The notes under the pieces were generated by a model. It searched no databases. It had not been told where the DNA came from and worked only from the letters and a program-made list of their open reading frames with translations. From Verrucomicrobiia bacterium (GTDB taxonomy: Bacteria > Verrucomicrobiota > Verrucomicrobiia > Limisphaerales > UBA1100): a stretch of 64,000 nt of DNA. Positions within the stretch are counted from its first letter, which is position 1, and the number at the start of each line of letters is the position of its first letter. The DNA lies in NCBI GenBank assembly GCA_014239365.1, contig JAAZZB010000044.1, forward strand, positions 197,320 to 261,319. The letters are read 5' to 3'. Below, one piece after another: positions 26,839 to 35,256 of this stretch. The position numbers and the translations under genes are program-made.

Positions 26839-27738
26839 ATGACCCGAATTGGCATTGAGATTGGCGGCACGAAGCAGCAGCTCGTGGCCGGTGATGCGGA
26901 GGGTAACATCATCGATCGCTGCCGTTTCAGTGTGGACGCCGAAGGCGGCGGCCCCGTCATTCGCGAACGTATTGCGGAGGAATTGACCGCGCTCATTGCC
27001 GCCCACAAACCCGAACGCATCGGCGTGGGCTTTGGCGGGCCGGTGGATATTGCGAAGGGCACCGTGGCGGTTTCGCATCAGGTTGAGGGTTGGAGTGGGT
27101 TTCCGCTGCGGGAATGGTTGCACGAAATTACTGGATTGCCGGTGGTCATTGAAAACGATGCGAACACCGCCGCGTTGGCCGAGGCGATGCGCGGTGCGGG
27201 GCGTGGATTCAATCCGGCCTTTTATATCAATATGGGCAGCGGCGTGGGCGGCGGGTTGGTGATCGATGGGAAAATTTATCACGGCGCTGCGCCGGGCGAA
27301 GTGGAGGTGGGGCATTTGCGATTGGACCCCGAAGGCGCCACCGTGGAAGATCGTTGCTCCGGTTGGGCGGTGGATCGCGCCATCTGCGAAGCCATCCGAG
27401 CCAATCCCGATTGTCCACTCGCCCAACTCGTTGGCAACGAAACCGGTGGCGAAGCCAAATACCTCACTACTGCCCTCGCGCAAAACGATTCCATTGCCGA
27501 AAGCATTCTCGCAAACGTCACGCGCGACCTCGCCTTTGCCCTCTCGCACGTCACGCATCTTTTCCATCCCCAAAGCATCACCCTCGGCGGCGGCCTTGCG
27601 GGTGTTGGCGAGCCCCTTCGCGCGGGCATTGCCGAAACGCTGCCGGATTTTTTGATGGAAATTTACGGCACCGGCCCGCACATCAAACTCACTGAACTGG
27701 GGGAAGACGCTGTACCCGTTGGGGCGTTACTCCTTTGA
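26839..27738 (+). CDS. ROK family sugar kinase/regulator-like protein
   Basis: A 299-residue protein starting with the ROK/hexokinase phosphate-binding motif [16 protein letters not shown]. It also has [15 protein letters not shown], the catalytic [14 protein letters not shown], and [32 protein letters not shown]. The Cys-rich zinc motif of classical ROK sugar kinases is reduced to a single Cys ([14 protein letters not shown]). There is no N-terminal helix-turn-helix, so this is an enzyme rather than a NagC/Mlc-type regulator. Likely substrates are glucose, fructose or N-acetyl sugars. It converges with QueH, whose stop lies inside its last codons (12-base overlap). Confidence 0.9.
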   Translation: MTRIGIEIGGTKQQLVAGDAEGNIIDRCRFSVDAEGGGPVIRERIAEELTALIAAHKPERIGVGFGGPVDIAKGTVAVSHQVEGWSGFPLREWLHEITGLPVVIENDANTAALAEAMRGAGRGFNPAFYINMGSGVGGGLVIDGKIYHGAAPGEVEVGHLRLDPEGATVEDRCSGWAVDRAICEAIRANPDCPLAQLVGNETGGEAKYLTTALAQNDSIAESILANVTRDLAFALSHVTHLFHPQSITLGGGLAGVGEPLRAGIAETLPDFLMEIYGTGPHIKLTELGEDAVPVGALLL

Positions 27739-28422
27739 GCTAGAGTGGGAGTCCACCTCGTCCTTGCCATAAAACTTTATTCCGCGTTCGATTTTTTCGC
27801 GGTGGTTTTCTTGGCGCCAGTCGTTGGTGTCGCGGAGGCTGTAGATGCAGCCGCAGTATTCTTGTTGGTAAAATTCTTCGCGTTTGGAGAGCTCGATCAT
27901 TCGGGCGGCGCCGCCTTGTTTGCGCCAGTTGAAGGTCCAGTAATTCATATCGTCCCAGCGCGCAGCGGCGCGGTTTCCGCTGGCGTTGATTTGATCCATA
28001 TTTTTCCAGCGCGAAATACCGAGGGTGCTGCTGATTAAATTGAACCCGTGCTCGGCGGCGTACAGCGCGGTGCGTTCGAAGCGCATATCAAAACACACCG
28101 TGCAACGCGCGCCACGTTCGGGTTCTTGTTCCAAGCCGCGCACGCGTTCGAACCAATTTTCCATGTCGTAATCGGCATCCACAAAATCCATCCCAAGCTT
28201 TTCGGCGTAGCGGATATTTTCCTCCTTGCGCAAATCGTATTCACTGCGTGGATGGATGTTGGGGTTATAAAAGAAAATCGTTGTCTCAATGCCACTCGCC
28301 GCCATCGCATCCATCACCTCGCCCGAACACGGCGCACAACACGAGTGCAGCAGAATGCGCTGCTCGCCGTTGGGGGCGTTCAGTTTTGGCCGCTCAAAAT
28401 TTTCCAATGAATAGTCGGGCAT
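27727..28422 (-). CDS. queH: Epoxyqueuosine reductase QueH
   Basis: 231 residues from the ATG at 28422 ([12 protein letters not shown]); the longer track form reads through a palindromic repeat and is rejected. QueH (DUF208) is the alternative, cobalamin-independent enzyme for the last step of queuosine tRNA modification. The iron-sulfur cysteines are seen as [11 protein letters not shown] (C28, C29, C32) and [10 protein letters not shown]. Other family blocks are [34 protein letters not shown] and [11 protein letters not shown]. No other queuosine genes are near. Confidence 0.93.
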   Translation of the reverse strand: MPDYSLENFERPKLNAPNGEQRILLHSCCAPCSGEVMDAMAASGIETTIFFYNPNIHPRSEYDLRKEENIRYAEKLGMDFVDADYDMENWFERVRGLEQEPERGARCTVCFDMRFERTALYAAEHGFNLISSTLGISRWKNMDQINASGNRAAARWDDMNYWTFNWRKQGGAARMIELSKREEFYQQEYCGCIYSLRDTNDWRQENHREKIERGIKFYGKDEVDSHSSSKE

Positions 28423-28502
28423 TGCGTGAATGAGCAGCAAGGTGTCACTCGCTGCTTGGACGGGCATCATCCACATCGAGCACAAAAATGCAATTGGATT
28501 GA

Positions 28503-28580
28503 ACCACAGAGGCACGGAAAGCCCGGAGAAAAATAGGGCGCTATCCTCATCCCTCGGTGTTCTCTGTGTCTCTGTGGTAA
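28503..28580. repeat. Intergenic palindrome with CACAGAGG arms
   Basis: The left arm AACCACAGAGGCACGGAAAG pairs with the right arm TCTCTGTGTCTCTGTGGTAA. The interior (GGAGAAAAATAGGGCGCTAT) differs from the interiors at 5431-5543 and 59142-59270. It sits between the divergent QueH and His-rich lipoprotein genes. Confidence 0.75.
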
Positions 28581-28634
28581 AAAAAGCCCTCATAAAAGCT
28601 GGTCACAATTCACTCAATCGGGCACATTTCGCGG

Positions 28635-29060
28635 ATGCAAATGAACACGATTCTTAAACTCATTCCGATCACCTTCGTTGCCGCCGGATTATTCCTCGGC
28701 TGCGGAGAAGCCCACGACCACCACGACGGCGATGGCCACGACCACGACGGCCACGATCACGATGGCCACGACCACGGCGATGGAGGCGGCAAAGAAAATG
28801 TCGCAGCCACAGATGATTATCCGATGACCACCTGCTTGGTGGAGGATTCAAAACTAGACAGTATGGGCGAGCCTTTTGTACACGTGCACAAGGGCATCAC
28901 AGTTAAATTTTGCTGTGAAGGATGCTTGAAAGATTTCAACGAAGATCCTGAGAAATACCTCGCCAAGCTTGAAGCTGCAAAAAGCGGCAACACTCCTGCA
29001 ACCGGCCCCGAAGAGACTCCCAATGAAGGGGGCGAAAGCAAGGAAGGCGAAGACAAATAA
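28635..29060 (+). CDS. His-rich, metal-binding lipoprotein with TRASH/YHS-like domain
   Basis: 141 residues. The leader (ILKLIPITFVAAGLFLGC) ends in a lipobox. A low-complexity stretch of His, Asp and Gly (HDHHDGDGHDHDGHDHDGHD) follows at about residues 28-52 and is a likely zinc, nickel or copper buffer. The second half has VKFCCEGCLKDFNEDPEKYL, the C..C..F pattern of heavy-metal TRASH/YHS domains. The C-terminus is acidic. A role in metal sensing or chaperoning in the envelope is likely; no transporter is beside it. The GAC/CAC run is internally repetitive at the DNA level and may vary in length between strains. Confidence 0.8.
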   Translation: MQMNTILKLIPITFVAAGLFLGCGEAHDHHDGDGHDHDGHDHDGHDHGDGGGKENVAATDDYPMTTCLVEDSKLDSMGEPFVHVHKGITVKFCCEGCLKDFNEDPEKYLAKLEAAKSGNTPATGPEETPNEGGESKEGEDK

Positions 29061-29092
29061 TTTTTTGGCAGAACGCCAAATAAAATTTTTGC

Positions 29093-29119
29093 AAGGAGCG
29101 CATTATGCGCTCCTTTTTT
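29093..29119. terminator. Rho-independent terminator between convergent genes
   Basis: A perfect 10-bp stem AAGGAGCGCA/TGCGCTCCTT with a 3-base loop is followed by a run of T on the plus strand. It ends the His-rich lipoprotein gene and reaches the stop codon of the convergent cytochrome gene. Confidence 0.9.
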
Positions 29120-31937
29120 AATTCAAAAACCGAAAGTCCAGGCTGGCATAAAGGCCGTGGAGGATTTGGGGCCAGGCTTTGACGGGGTCTTTTTCATGGG
29201 CGAGAAAGTTGAGGATGATTTTGCGCTCACGCTCGGTGGGGTTGCGGCCGAGGGTTTGTCGGTAAGCGTGATGGATGCGGGCGGGGTTGTCGGGGAGTTT
29301 TTCGGCGAGCAAACGCTGGGCGGCGGCGGCGGCTTGGGCGCGGACGAAAGGGCTGTTCATCAGGAAAAGCGCTTGGGTGGGGACGCTGCTGGTGGTGCGG
29401 CTGCCGACGACGAGGTTGGGGTCGGCGAAGTCGAACACGGCGAGAATTTCCAGCGGCGTGTTGCGGAACACAGGCGCGTAAAGGCTGCGGCGGGTGTCCT
29501 CAAATTGGTAGCCGTATTCGGTGGTTGTGCCGGGTTTGATGGTGTTCCCGCCGGACTTTGTATCAAGCCTGCCACTGACGGAAAGCACCGCGTCGCGGAT
29601 GGCTTCAGCTTGGAGGCGGCGGCGGTTTTGTCGCCAGTGCAGTTTGTTTTCAAAATCAATCGCAGATTGGGAATGCATCGTTGGCGCGGTGTGGCTCGAC
29701 AATTGGTAAACCCGCGAGAGGACAATTTCGCGAATGAGTTTTTTTACCGACCAACCTTCATCGACGAAGCGCACGGCAAGGTGATCCAGTAAGGCTTGAT
29801 GGGTCGGTAGCCGCCCGCTGTGGCCAAAGTTGTCGACGCTCGGCACGATGCCTTTTCCAAAAAGATGATGCCACACGCGGTTCACAAACACACGCGCGGT
29901 GAGTGGATGCTTGGCGCTGGCGAGCCAGTTGGCGAGCTCGACGCGGCCGCTGGCTTGGGCGGCGATTTTCGGCGCGGGGCCACGGTGCAGCACGCGAATA
30001 AAACTGCGCGGCGTTTTCGACCCCGCGTTGTGCGCATTGCCGCGAATGGCGATTGGGATGTCGCCGGGCTTCTCGCCTTCATCGGCAGCGATGATTTGCG
30101 GTTGCTTCACGGCGGACTTTTGCAGCGCCTTCAACTCCGCCTCCATTTTTTTCAACATCGCCTGCGCGGCCTTGCCTTCCAGCTTGGGCGCGGGCTTTGC
30201 AATGTCCGGTGCATCCTCTGATAAAAATTGAATCGCATCGGCAATCACGTGCGCAGTGGTACCCTTGGTGGAAATCACCACCGCCTCCCATTCGCCCACC
30301 AGAAAATCAAACGTGCCCAGCGAAATAAAATGACCGTCAATTGGTGGCCGTTTCGTTTGGTCGATGAATTTTGTCACCTCGCCATCCGCGTGGCGAATGA
30401 GCACCGGCACTTTGGCATCGCGATTGGTGCCGTGCGTGTACGCCACCCGCACCTCAAATTTTCCGTCGCCGGGAATTTTCACTTTGAACGTCACCGACTT
30501 GTCGCCCTTGCCCACCGCGCGGTCGTGAATGTAATTCGCGCCCACATAACCCTTGTTCGAGGTTGACTGCATCCAATCTCCTTTCAACTTCGCCTGCAAA
30601 TCGTCCACCACAATGCCCGGCAAACTCGCCACCGGCAGCGGCCCGTCGTTGCCGCCGAGCTGTTTCTTGAGCGCGGCGATTTCCTTTTGCTTCGCGCCAA
30701 TCGTTGCCTTCTGTTTTGCAGCCAATGCCGCCTGCTCCGGCGTCAACGGTAGGGGACGTTTATTCCAAGCGGATACATTGCTATGAATCACCACCTTCGT
30801 ACTTTTGAAAATGCCCGCCATGCCATAGTAATCCTCCGTGCGGATGGGATCGAACTTGTGGTCGTGACAGCGCGCGCAGCCGATGGTGAGCCCCATGAAC
30901 GCTTTGCCCATCGTGTCGAGTTGCTCGTCGACGATGTCCATTTCTAAAACCGTTTTATCCTGCAGCTCGTAATTCGTCGGGCCGAGCAACAGAAACGCCG
31001 TCGCCGTGAGCCGTTCACGCTGTTGCGCCAGCGTGCCGTCGCCGATGAGGTCGCCCGCGATTTGTTCGCGAATGAATTCTGTGAACGGCTTGTCCGCGTT
31101 AAATGCATCCACCACATAATCCCGATAGCGCCACGCGTCTTTCATTAGCAACGTGCGGCCGCCGCCGGTGGATTCTGAAAAGCGCACGACATCCAGCCAG
31201 TGCCGTCCCCAACGTTCGCCAAAGTGTGGACTGGCCAAAAGCGCATCGACCGTATTTGCGATTGCCGATTTACGATTGCTGATTGCCGCTTTCTCGAACG
31301 CCGCCATTTGCGCGGGCGTGGGCGGCAGGCCGATGAGGTCAAAATAAATACGCCGCAACAAAGTGAGGTCATCCGCATCACCCACCGGCCCGATGCCTTT
31401 CGTTTCCAACGCCGCGAGCACAAAACGGTCGATATCCGTTTGCGGCCAATCGGCACGCTTTACCTTCGGCGCGGGAAGTTTGCGCACCGGCTGGAAGGCC
31501 CAAAACTTCCGCGCCGCCGCGAGATCCAATTCCTTTTCCTCCGCCGTGGCCTTGCTGGAAGTGCGGGGATCAGGCGCGCCCATGGCCACCCACTTTTCGA
31601 AATCCGCAATTTGCGCTGCCGTCAGTTTTTTCTTCGGCGGCATTTTCAAATCCGCATCCGCATGCCGGATGGCTTGGATCAACAAACTCTTCCCCACGCG
31701 CCCCGGAATAATCGCCGCTCCGCTTTCGCCGCCCTTCTGCCAACCGCCCCGCCAATCCAGCCGAAGTTCACCCTTAGTTTTCTTCTCCGCACTGTGGCAC
31801 TTGTAACACTCACTCACGAGCACCGGCCGAATCTTTTTTTCAAAAAATTCAATACCGGCCAAATCAGCAGAATCCGCCGCACCCAAAGCTCCGCCCCAAA
31901 CCGTCAGCGAAACAATAATAGCGCGCGCGAAATTCAT
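29118..31937 (-). CDS. PSCyt1-DUF1549-DUF1553 exported cytochrome protein with golvesin-like insert
   Basis: A 939-residue exported protein (signal MNFARAIIVSLTVWGGALGAA). PSCyt1 heme site ECYKCHSA (C44, C47, H48); DUF1549 with LPPTPAQMAAFE and second heme site GCARCHDHKFDPI. Between DUF1549 and DUF1553 lies a golvesin/xly-type beta-sandwich (GIVVDDLQAKLKGDWMQS, YVGANYIHD, GKFEVRVAYTHGTNRDAKVP), closely like the stand-alone protein at 45171-45722. DUF1553 has ARVFVNRVWHHLFGKGIVPS. The C-terminus is YASLDFRFLN, a variant of the usual LKEFIYV. DUF1549 contains the iteron peptide ISNRKSAIAN. No DUF1501 neighbour. Golvesin-like domains bind or cleave polysaccharide backbones in other proteins, so a glycan-directed function is reasonable. 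Confidence 0.92.
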   Translation of the reverse strand: MNFARAIIVSLTVWGGALGAADSADLAGIEFFEKKIRPVLVSECYKCHSAEKKTKGELRLDWRGGWQKGGESGAAIIPGRVGKSLLIQAIRHADADLKMPPKKKLTAAQIADFEKWVAMGAPDPRTSSKATAEEKELDLAAARKFWAFQPVRKLPAPKVKRADWPQTDIDRFVLAALETKGIGPVGDADDLTLLRRIYFDLIGLPPTPAQMAAFEKAAISNRKSAIANTVDALLASPHFGERWGRHWLDVVRFSESTGGGRTLLMKDAWRYRDYVVDAFNADKPFTEFIREQIAGDLIGDGTLAQQRERLTATAFLLLGPTNYELQDKTVLEMDIVDEQLDTMGKAFMGLTIGCARCHDHKFDPIRTEDYYGMAGIFKSTKVVIHSNVSAWNKRPLPLTPEQAALAAKQKATIGAKQKEIAALKKQLGGNDGPLPVASLPGIVVDDLQAKLKGDWMQSTSNKGYVGANYIHDRAVGKGDKSVTFKVKIPGDGKFEVRVAYTHGTNRDAKVPVLIRHADGEVTKFIDQTKRPPIDGHFISLGTFDFLVGEWEAVVISTKGTTAHVIADAIQFLSEDAPDIAKPAPKLEGKAAQAMLKKMEAELKALQKSAVKQPQIIAADEGEKPGDIPIAIRGNAHNAGSKTPRSFIRVLHRGPAPKIAAQASGRVELANWLASAKHPLTARVFVNRVWHHLFGKGIVPSVDNFGHSGRLPTHQALLDHLAVRFVDEGWSVKKLIREIVLSRVYQLSSHTAPTMHSQSAIDFENKLHWRQNRRRLQAEAIRDAVLSVSGRLDTKSGGNTIKPGTTTEYGYQFEDTRRSLYAPVFRNTPLEILAVFDFADPNLVVGSRTTSSVPTQALFLMNSPFVRAQAAAAAQRLLAEKLPDNPARIHHAYRQTLGRNPTERERKIILNFLAHEKDPVKAWPQILHGLYASLDFRFLN
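31254..31289 (-). repeat. Short iteron-like repeat embedded in frame in a DUF1549 domain (copy 3)
   Basis: The minus strand reads GCGGCAATCAGCAATCGTAA then ATCGGCAATCGCAAAT, encoding AAISNRKSAIAN. It is the third in-frame copy of the iteron at 2028-2057 and 24093-24127, again just before LLASPHFGERW. Confidence 0.55.
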
Positions 31938-32015
31938 CTCCCAATTCTAGGCAATATGGACGCCCCGCACGAGCAGAACCTTCAGGCAAATCCAAAGTCC
32001 GCACAGCACGAAGCC

Positions 32016-32068
32016 GGTAAGGCACGCTCACCGAGCCCGCGCAGCGGTTTCGGAGAAACCGCCCTACC
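32016..32068. repeat. Intergenic hairpin, GGTAGGGCGG module
   Basis: GGTAAGGCACGCTCACCGAG to GGTTTCGGAGAAACCGCCCTACC is a reverse-orientation relative of the inner module at 5469-5520, here without the CACAGAGG arms. It lies between the divergent cytochrome and HExxH/VHL genes. The rest of the 31938-32143 gap shows nothing identifiable. Confidence 0.75.
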
Positions 32069-32143
32069 TTCCTTCGGGGGGGACTCACACATCTCAAAAG
32101 CGTTTCGGCTTGTCAGTAGCGGGGTGGCGGTTTATCAGGCGGT

Positions 32144-33331
32144 ATGCTGTTTCACCGATTGATTGTTTGTGCCGTATTCGTTGCGGGGATGGGTTTGTCT
32201 GCCGCACCAAAAGTCACTGCGCCGCCGCCCAAAGTACGGGCCGCGTTGAAGCTCGATGCGTTTTACCAAAAGCACGTGGACGTGGGCGGGTTCTCGATTG
32301 TGTCCTCCAAAAATGTTTCGGACTACGCGCTGTTGGAGGCGGCGTATCTCATCCGGCAAATGGTCGGCCCGCGCGATGATATTTTGCGGGCGATGGCCAA
32401 AAACAAAACGCGCTTTGGCATCATGGCCTACAACGAAATGACCACGCAGATTCCTGAGCATCGCACGTTGCAGCCGCGCTTGTATTGGAACAAACGCGCG
32501 CGCGGCCTCGGCGCATCGGCCGCGCGACCGGTGGTGACTTGCGGCGAGGAAAATTTGCTGGGTTACCAAGGCGACCCCTACTCGAAGGAAAATATTTTGA
32601 TTCACGAACTGGCGCACGCGATTCACGAAATGGCGCTGAACGATTTGGATCGCACCTTCGATCCACGACTGAAAGCCGCTTACAACGCCGCGATGAAAGG
32701 CGGTTTGTGGAAAGGCAAATACGCCGCGCGCAACCGAATGGAATACTGGGCCGAAGGCGTGCAGTCGTGGTTCGACACCAATCGCGAAAATGATTTTGAA
32801 CACAACCATGTGAACACCCGCGCGGAGTTGAAACAATATGACAAGCCATTGGCGACACTCATCAAGGAAGTTTTCGGTGACGGCAAGTGGCGCTACATGC
32901 GGCCGGAAAACCGCAAGCCAGCATCCGCGCATCTCGCGGATTACAACCCGAAAAAGTCACCCACCTTCGCCTGGCCCGCGCGCGAGACGGCGTGGTTCGA
33001 TCGCTTTAAACAAGGCAAAGAAACAATGGCCCCCGCCAACGCGGTGGAGGTGGAATTGCTCTCCGCCAATTCCAGCAACTGGCGCTCCCCGCGCACGCCG
33101 GACCGCACGCGCATCTACATCGCTAATGCCAGCCGCCGTTCGGTGCGATTGGAGTGGGTTGATTTCGATGGCAACACCAAAGCCTACGGCGTAGAAATCC
33201 GCCCCACCGATCACAAAACCGAATACACCTACGCCGGCCACGTTTGGCGCATCGTGGATGATAAAACCAACCGCGTCCTCCACCACTTCGTCGCCCCCAA
33301 AGCCCCGGGCAAAGTAGTGATCACTGATTGA
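32144..33331 (+). CDS. Exported HExxH putative metallopeptidase with C-terminal VHL-beta-like domain
   Basis: A 395-residue protein with a signal peptide (MLFHRLIVCAVFVAGMGLSA). The middle carries ILIHELAHAIHEMAL (H154, E155, H158), with E204 in MEYWAEGVQSWFD as a candidate third zinc ligand; the spacing fits gluzincin-like, lethal-factor-like peptidases. The last ~95 residues (RTRIYIANASRRSVRLEWVD then FDGNTKAYG and YAGHVWRIVDD) match the beta domain of the von Hippel-Lindau protein, whose consensus has a W.(D/N)FDG...Y and GH.W pattern. In VHL this domain reads hydroxyproline; in bacteria its role is unknown and it may bind peptides or collagen-like substrates. No homologue of known activity is recalled. 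Confidence 0.75.
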   Translation: MLFHRLIVCAVFVAGMGLSAAPKVTAPPPKVRAALKLDAFYQKHVDVGGFSIVSSKNVSDYALLEAAYLIRQMVGPRDDILRAMAKNKTRFGIMAYNEMTTQIPEHRTLQPRLYWNKRARGLGASAARPVVTCGEENLLGYQGDPYSKENILIHELAHAIHEMALNDLDRTFDPRLKAAYNAAMKGGLWKGKYAARNRMEYWAEGVQSWFDTNRENDFEHNHVNTRAELKQYDKPLATLIKEVFGDGKWRYMRPENRKPASAHLADYNPKKSPTFAWPARETAWFDRFKQGKETMAPANAVEVELLSANSSNWRSPRTPDRTRIYIANASRRSVRLEWVDFDGNTKAYGVEIRPTDHKTEYTYAGHVWRIVDDKTNRVLHHFVAPKAPGKVVITD

Positions 33332-33343
33332 ACAGGTTTAATT

Positions 33344-33410
33344 GAACACAGATATTCACGATATTCAGGATAATAATATTAAATCCTGTTCATCGTGAAT
33401 ATCTGTGTTA
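33344..33410. repeat. Intergenic palindrome, ATATTCAGGAT/ATCCTG family
   Basis: Perfect 18-bp arms AACACAGATATTCACGAT (33345-33362) and ATCGTGAATATCTGTGTT (33392-33409) enclose ATTCAGGAT...AAATCCTGTTC. This is the best-preserved copy of the family (others at 18660-18731 and 26768-26834). The right arm ends 10 bases before the SDR start codon, so the element must form part of that gene's 5' untranslated region or promoter. Confidence 0.85.
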
Positions 33411-33419
33411 AATAAAAAA

Positions 33420-34184
33420 ATGAATAAAGAATTGTTTTCTCTAAAAGGCAAGGTAGCGCTGGTGACTGGCAGCTCTACTGGATTGGGCAAAGCTATGGCG
33501 ATCGCGCTGGGCAAGGCGGGCGCGAAGGTGGCACTGAATTATTTTAACAACGCCGAGCGCGCAGCCAAGACGTTTGCGGAGTTTGAGGCCGCCGGCTGCG
33601 AAGGCGCGATGCTGCGCGCGGATGTGACCGATGAGGCTTCCGTAAACCAACTCGTCGCCGAGGCCACCGAACAGCTCGGGCCGATTGATATTGTGGTGCT
33701 CAACGCCACGCCCGATCAACCGCTCAAACCCATCGAGGAATACGACTGGGCGTTTTACCAGAGCATGCTCGATTTTTTTATCAAGAGCCCGTTCCTCATC
33801 ACGCGCGCCGTGTTGCCGCACATGAAAGCGCAAAAGTGGGGCCGCATTATCAATATCGGCTCGGAGACATTTCATCTTGGCGTGCAGCCTTTCACTGCCT
33901 ACGTCGCGGCCAAAGGTGGGCAGAACGGATTCAACCGCAGCCTCGCCCACGAACTCGCCGAATGGAACATCACCGTGAACATGATTGCCCCCGGCTGGAT
34001 TCCCGTCGAGCGCCACGAAAAAGACCCACAGGAAATGAAGGACGGCTACCTCGCCAGCGTGCCCATGCAACGCTGGGGCGTCCCGCAGGATTTGGACGGC
34101 ACCGTCACCTACCTTGCCAGCGAAGCCTCCGGTTTCGTCACCGGCCAAAACATCCACGTCAACGGCGGCACCACGGTGCATTGA
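33420..34184 (+). CDS. SDR family oxidoreductase
   Basis: 254 residues from the ATG at 33420; the track start is a GTG inside the upstream palindrome. Short-chain dehydrogenase marks: TGSSTGLGKAMAIALGKAG for NAD(P), VVLNATPD in place of the usual NNAG, and catalytic Ser (INIGSETFHLG) with YVAAKGG (YxxxK). The C-terminus ASGFVTGQNIHVNGG is typical of FabG-like members. Substrate unknown. The neighbouring PfkB kinase gene, after a hairpin, suggests a sugar or polyol pathway. Confidence 0.93.
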   Translation: MNKELFSLKGKVALVTGSSTGLGKAMAIALGKAGAKVALNYFNNAERAAKTFAEFEAAGCEGAMLRADVTDEASVNQLVAEATEQLGPIDIVVLNATPDQPLKPIEEYDWAFYQSMLDFFIKSPFLITRAVLPHMKAQKWGRIINIGSETFHLGVQPFTAYVAAKGGQNGFNRSLAHELAEWNITVNMIAPGWIPVERHEKDPQEMKDGYLASVPMQRWGVPQDLDGTVTYLASEASGFVTGQNIHVNGGTTVH

Positions 34185-34195
34185 GATAAAATCTC

Positions 34196-34257
34196 GGACT
34201 CGCAAGCTCGTCCCTCCATCGCCAAACCGCTAATTGGAGGGACGAGCTTGCGAGTCC
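34196..34257. repeat. Intergenic hairpin, GGACTCGCAAGCTCGTCCC module
   Basis: A perfect 23-bp inverted repeat (34196-34218 and 34235-34257) of GGACTCGCAAGCTCGTCCC TCCA with a 16-base loop. The same arms form the interior of the composite element at 59142-59270. It lies between the SDR stop and the PfkB start. Confidence 0.9.
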
Positions 34258-34268
34258 GCGTATGCAAA

Positions 34269-35189
34269 ATGAATCACTTTTTCACCATCGTCGGATTAGG
34301 CGAAGCGGTCTTTGATGTCTTTCCCGACAAAGAAGTGCTCGGCGGCACCTCGCTCAACGTCGCCGTTCAAGCGCATCAACTGCTTGCGCCACTCAGCGGC
34401 AAAAGTGGTCGCGGCGTGTTGCTCAGTCGCATTGGCAACGACGACTTGGGCGCGCGCCTGCAAACTGAATTCCGCGCGCGTGATCTGCCGCTGGACTTCG
34501 TGCAAATCGACGACACCAAACCCACCGGCCAAGTGCTCGTCAGCTTCATCAACGGCTCGCCGAGCTACGACATCACGGCGGATTCCGCGTGGGATCATCT
34601 GCAATTCACCGAACACGAAGCCGCCCTCGCGCGCACGTGCGATGCCATCAGCTTCGGCAGCATGAGCCAGCGCCATCCCACTGTGCACACCTCCACCCAA
34701 GCCTTCCTCGCCGAAGCCAAAAACGCGCTCAAGATTTTCGACGTCAACCTCCGCATGGATTTGTTCACGCCGGAAATCCTCGACCAAGGCTGCCGCGCTG
34801 CCGACCTCATAAAACTCAACGACGAAGAAATCGCCACCGTCGCCGATCAACTTAATTTACCCGAGAGCAATCCACGCGCCCGCGCCGAAGCCCTCCTCGC
34901 CAAATACAATCTCCAAGCCCTCATCCTCACCCAAGGCAAACAAGGCACCGCCGCCCACACCGCCGAAGGCTGGATTGAAGGCGAACCCGCCACCTTCACC
35001 CCCGCCAAAAACGCCGACCCCGTCGGCGCCGGCGACGCCTGCACCGCCGCCCTCCTAACTGCGCGATTATTGGGCCGCGACTGGCCCTCCACCCTCACCC
35101 TCGCCAACCGCCACGCCGCCTACGTCGCCAACCAACCCGGCGCCACGCCGGTTTTGCCGGCAGAAATGTGGGCTAGCTACAGACTGTGA
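34269..35189 (+). CDS. PfkB family carbohydrate kinase
   Basis: 306 residues from the ATG at 34269 (MNHFFTIVGLGEAVFDVFPD); the track start is a TTG within the hairpin. Ribokinase/fructokinase fold: GLGEAVFD at the N-terminus, GGTSLNVAVQAHQL, and the catalytic C-terminal motif DPVGAGDACTAALL. Such enzymes phosphorylate sugars such as fructose, ribose or 2-keto-3-deoxygluconate; specificity is not visible. The upstream hairpin ends only 11 bases before the start, so ribosome binding may be affected by its folding. Confidence 0.92.
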   Translation: MNHFFTIVGLGEAVFDVFPDKEVLGGTSLNVAVQAHQLLAPLSGKSGRGVLLSRIGNDDLGARLQTEFRARDLPLDFVQIDDTKPTGQVLVSFINGSPSYDITADSAWDHLQFTEHEAALARTCDAISFGSMSQRHPTVHTSTQAFLAEAKNALKIFDVNLRMDLFTPEILDQGCRAADLIKLNDEEIATVADQLNLPESNPRARAEALLAKYNLQALILTQGKQGTAAHTAEGWIEGEPATFTPAKNADPVGAGDACTAALLTARLLGRDWPSTLTLANRHAAYVANQPGATPVLPAEMWASYRL

Positions 35190-35256
35190 TAACGCGGTTT
35201 TTGCGTATCAAATTGAATTGTGAGGGGGAAGGGTTTCGTCTATTCTCGACGTTCGG

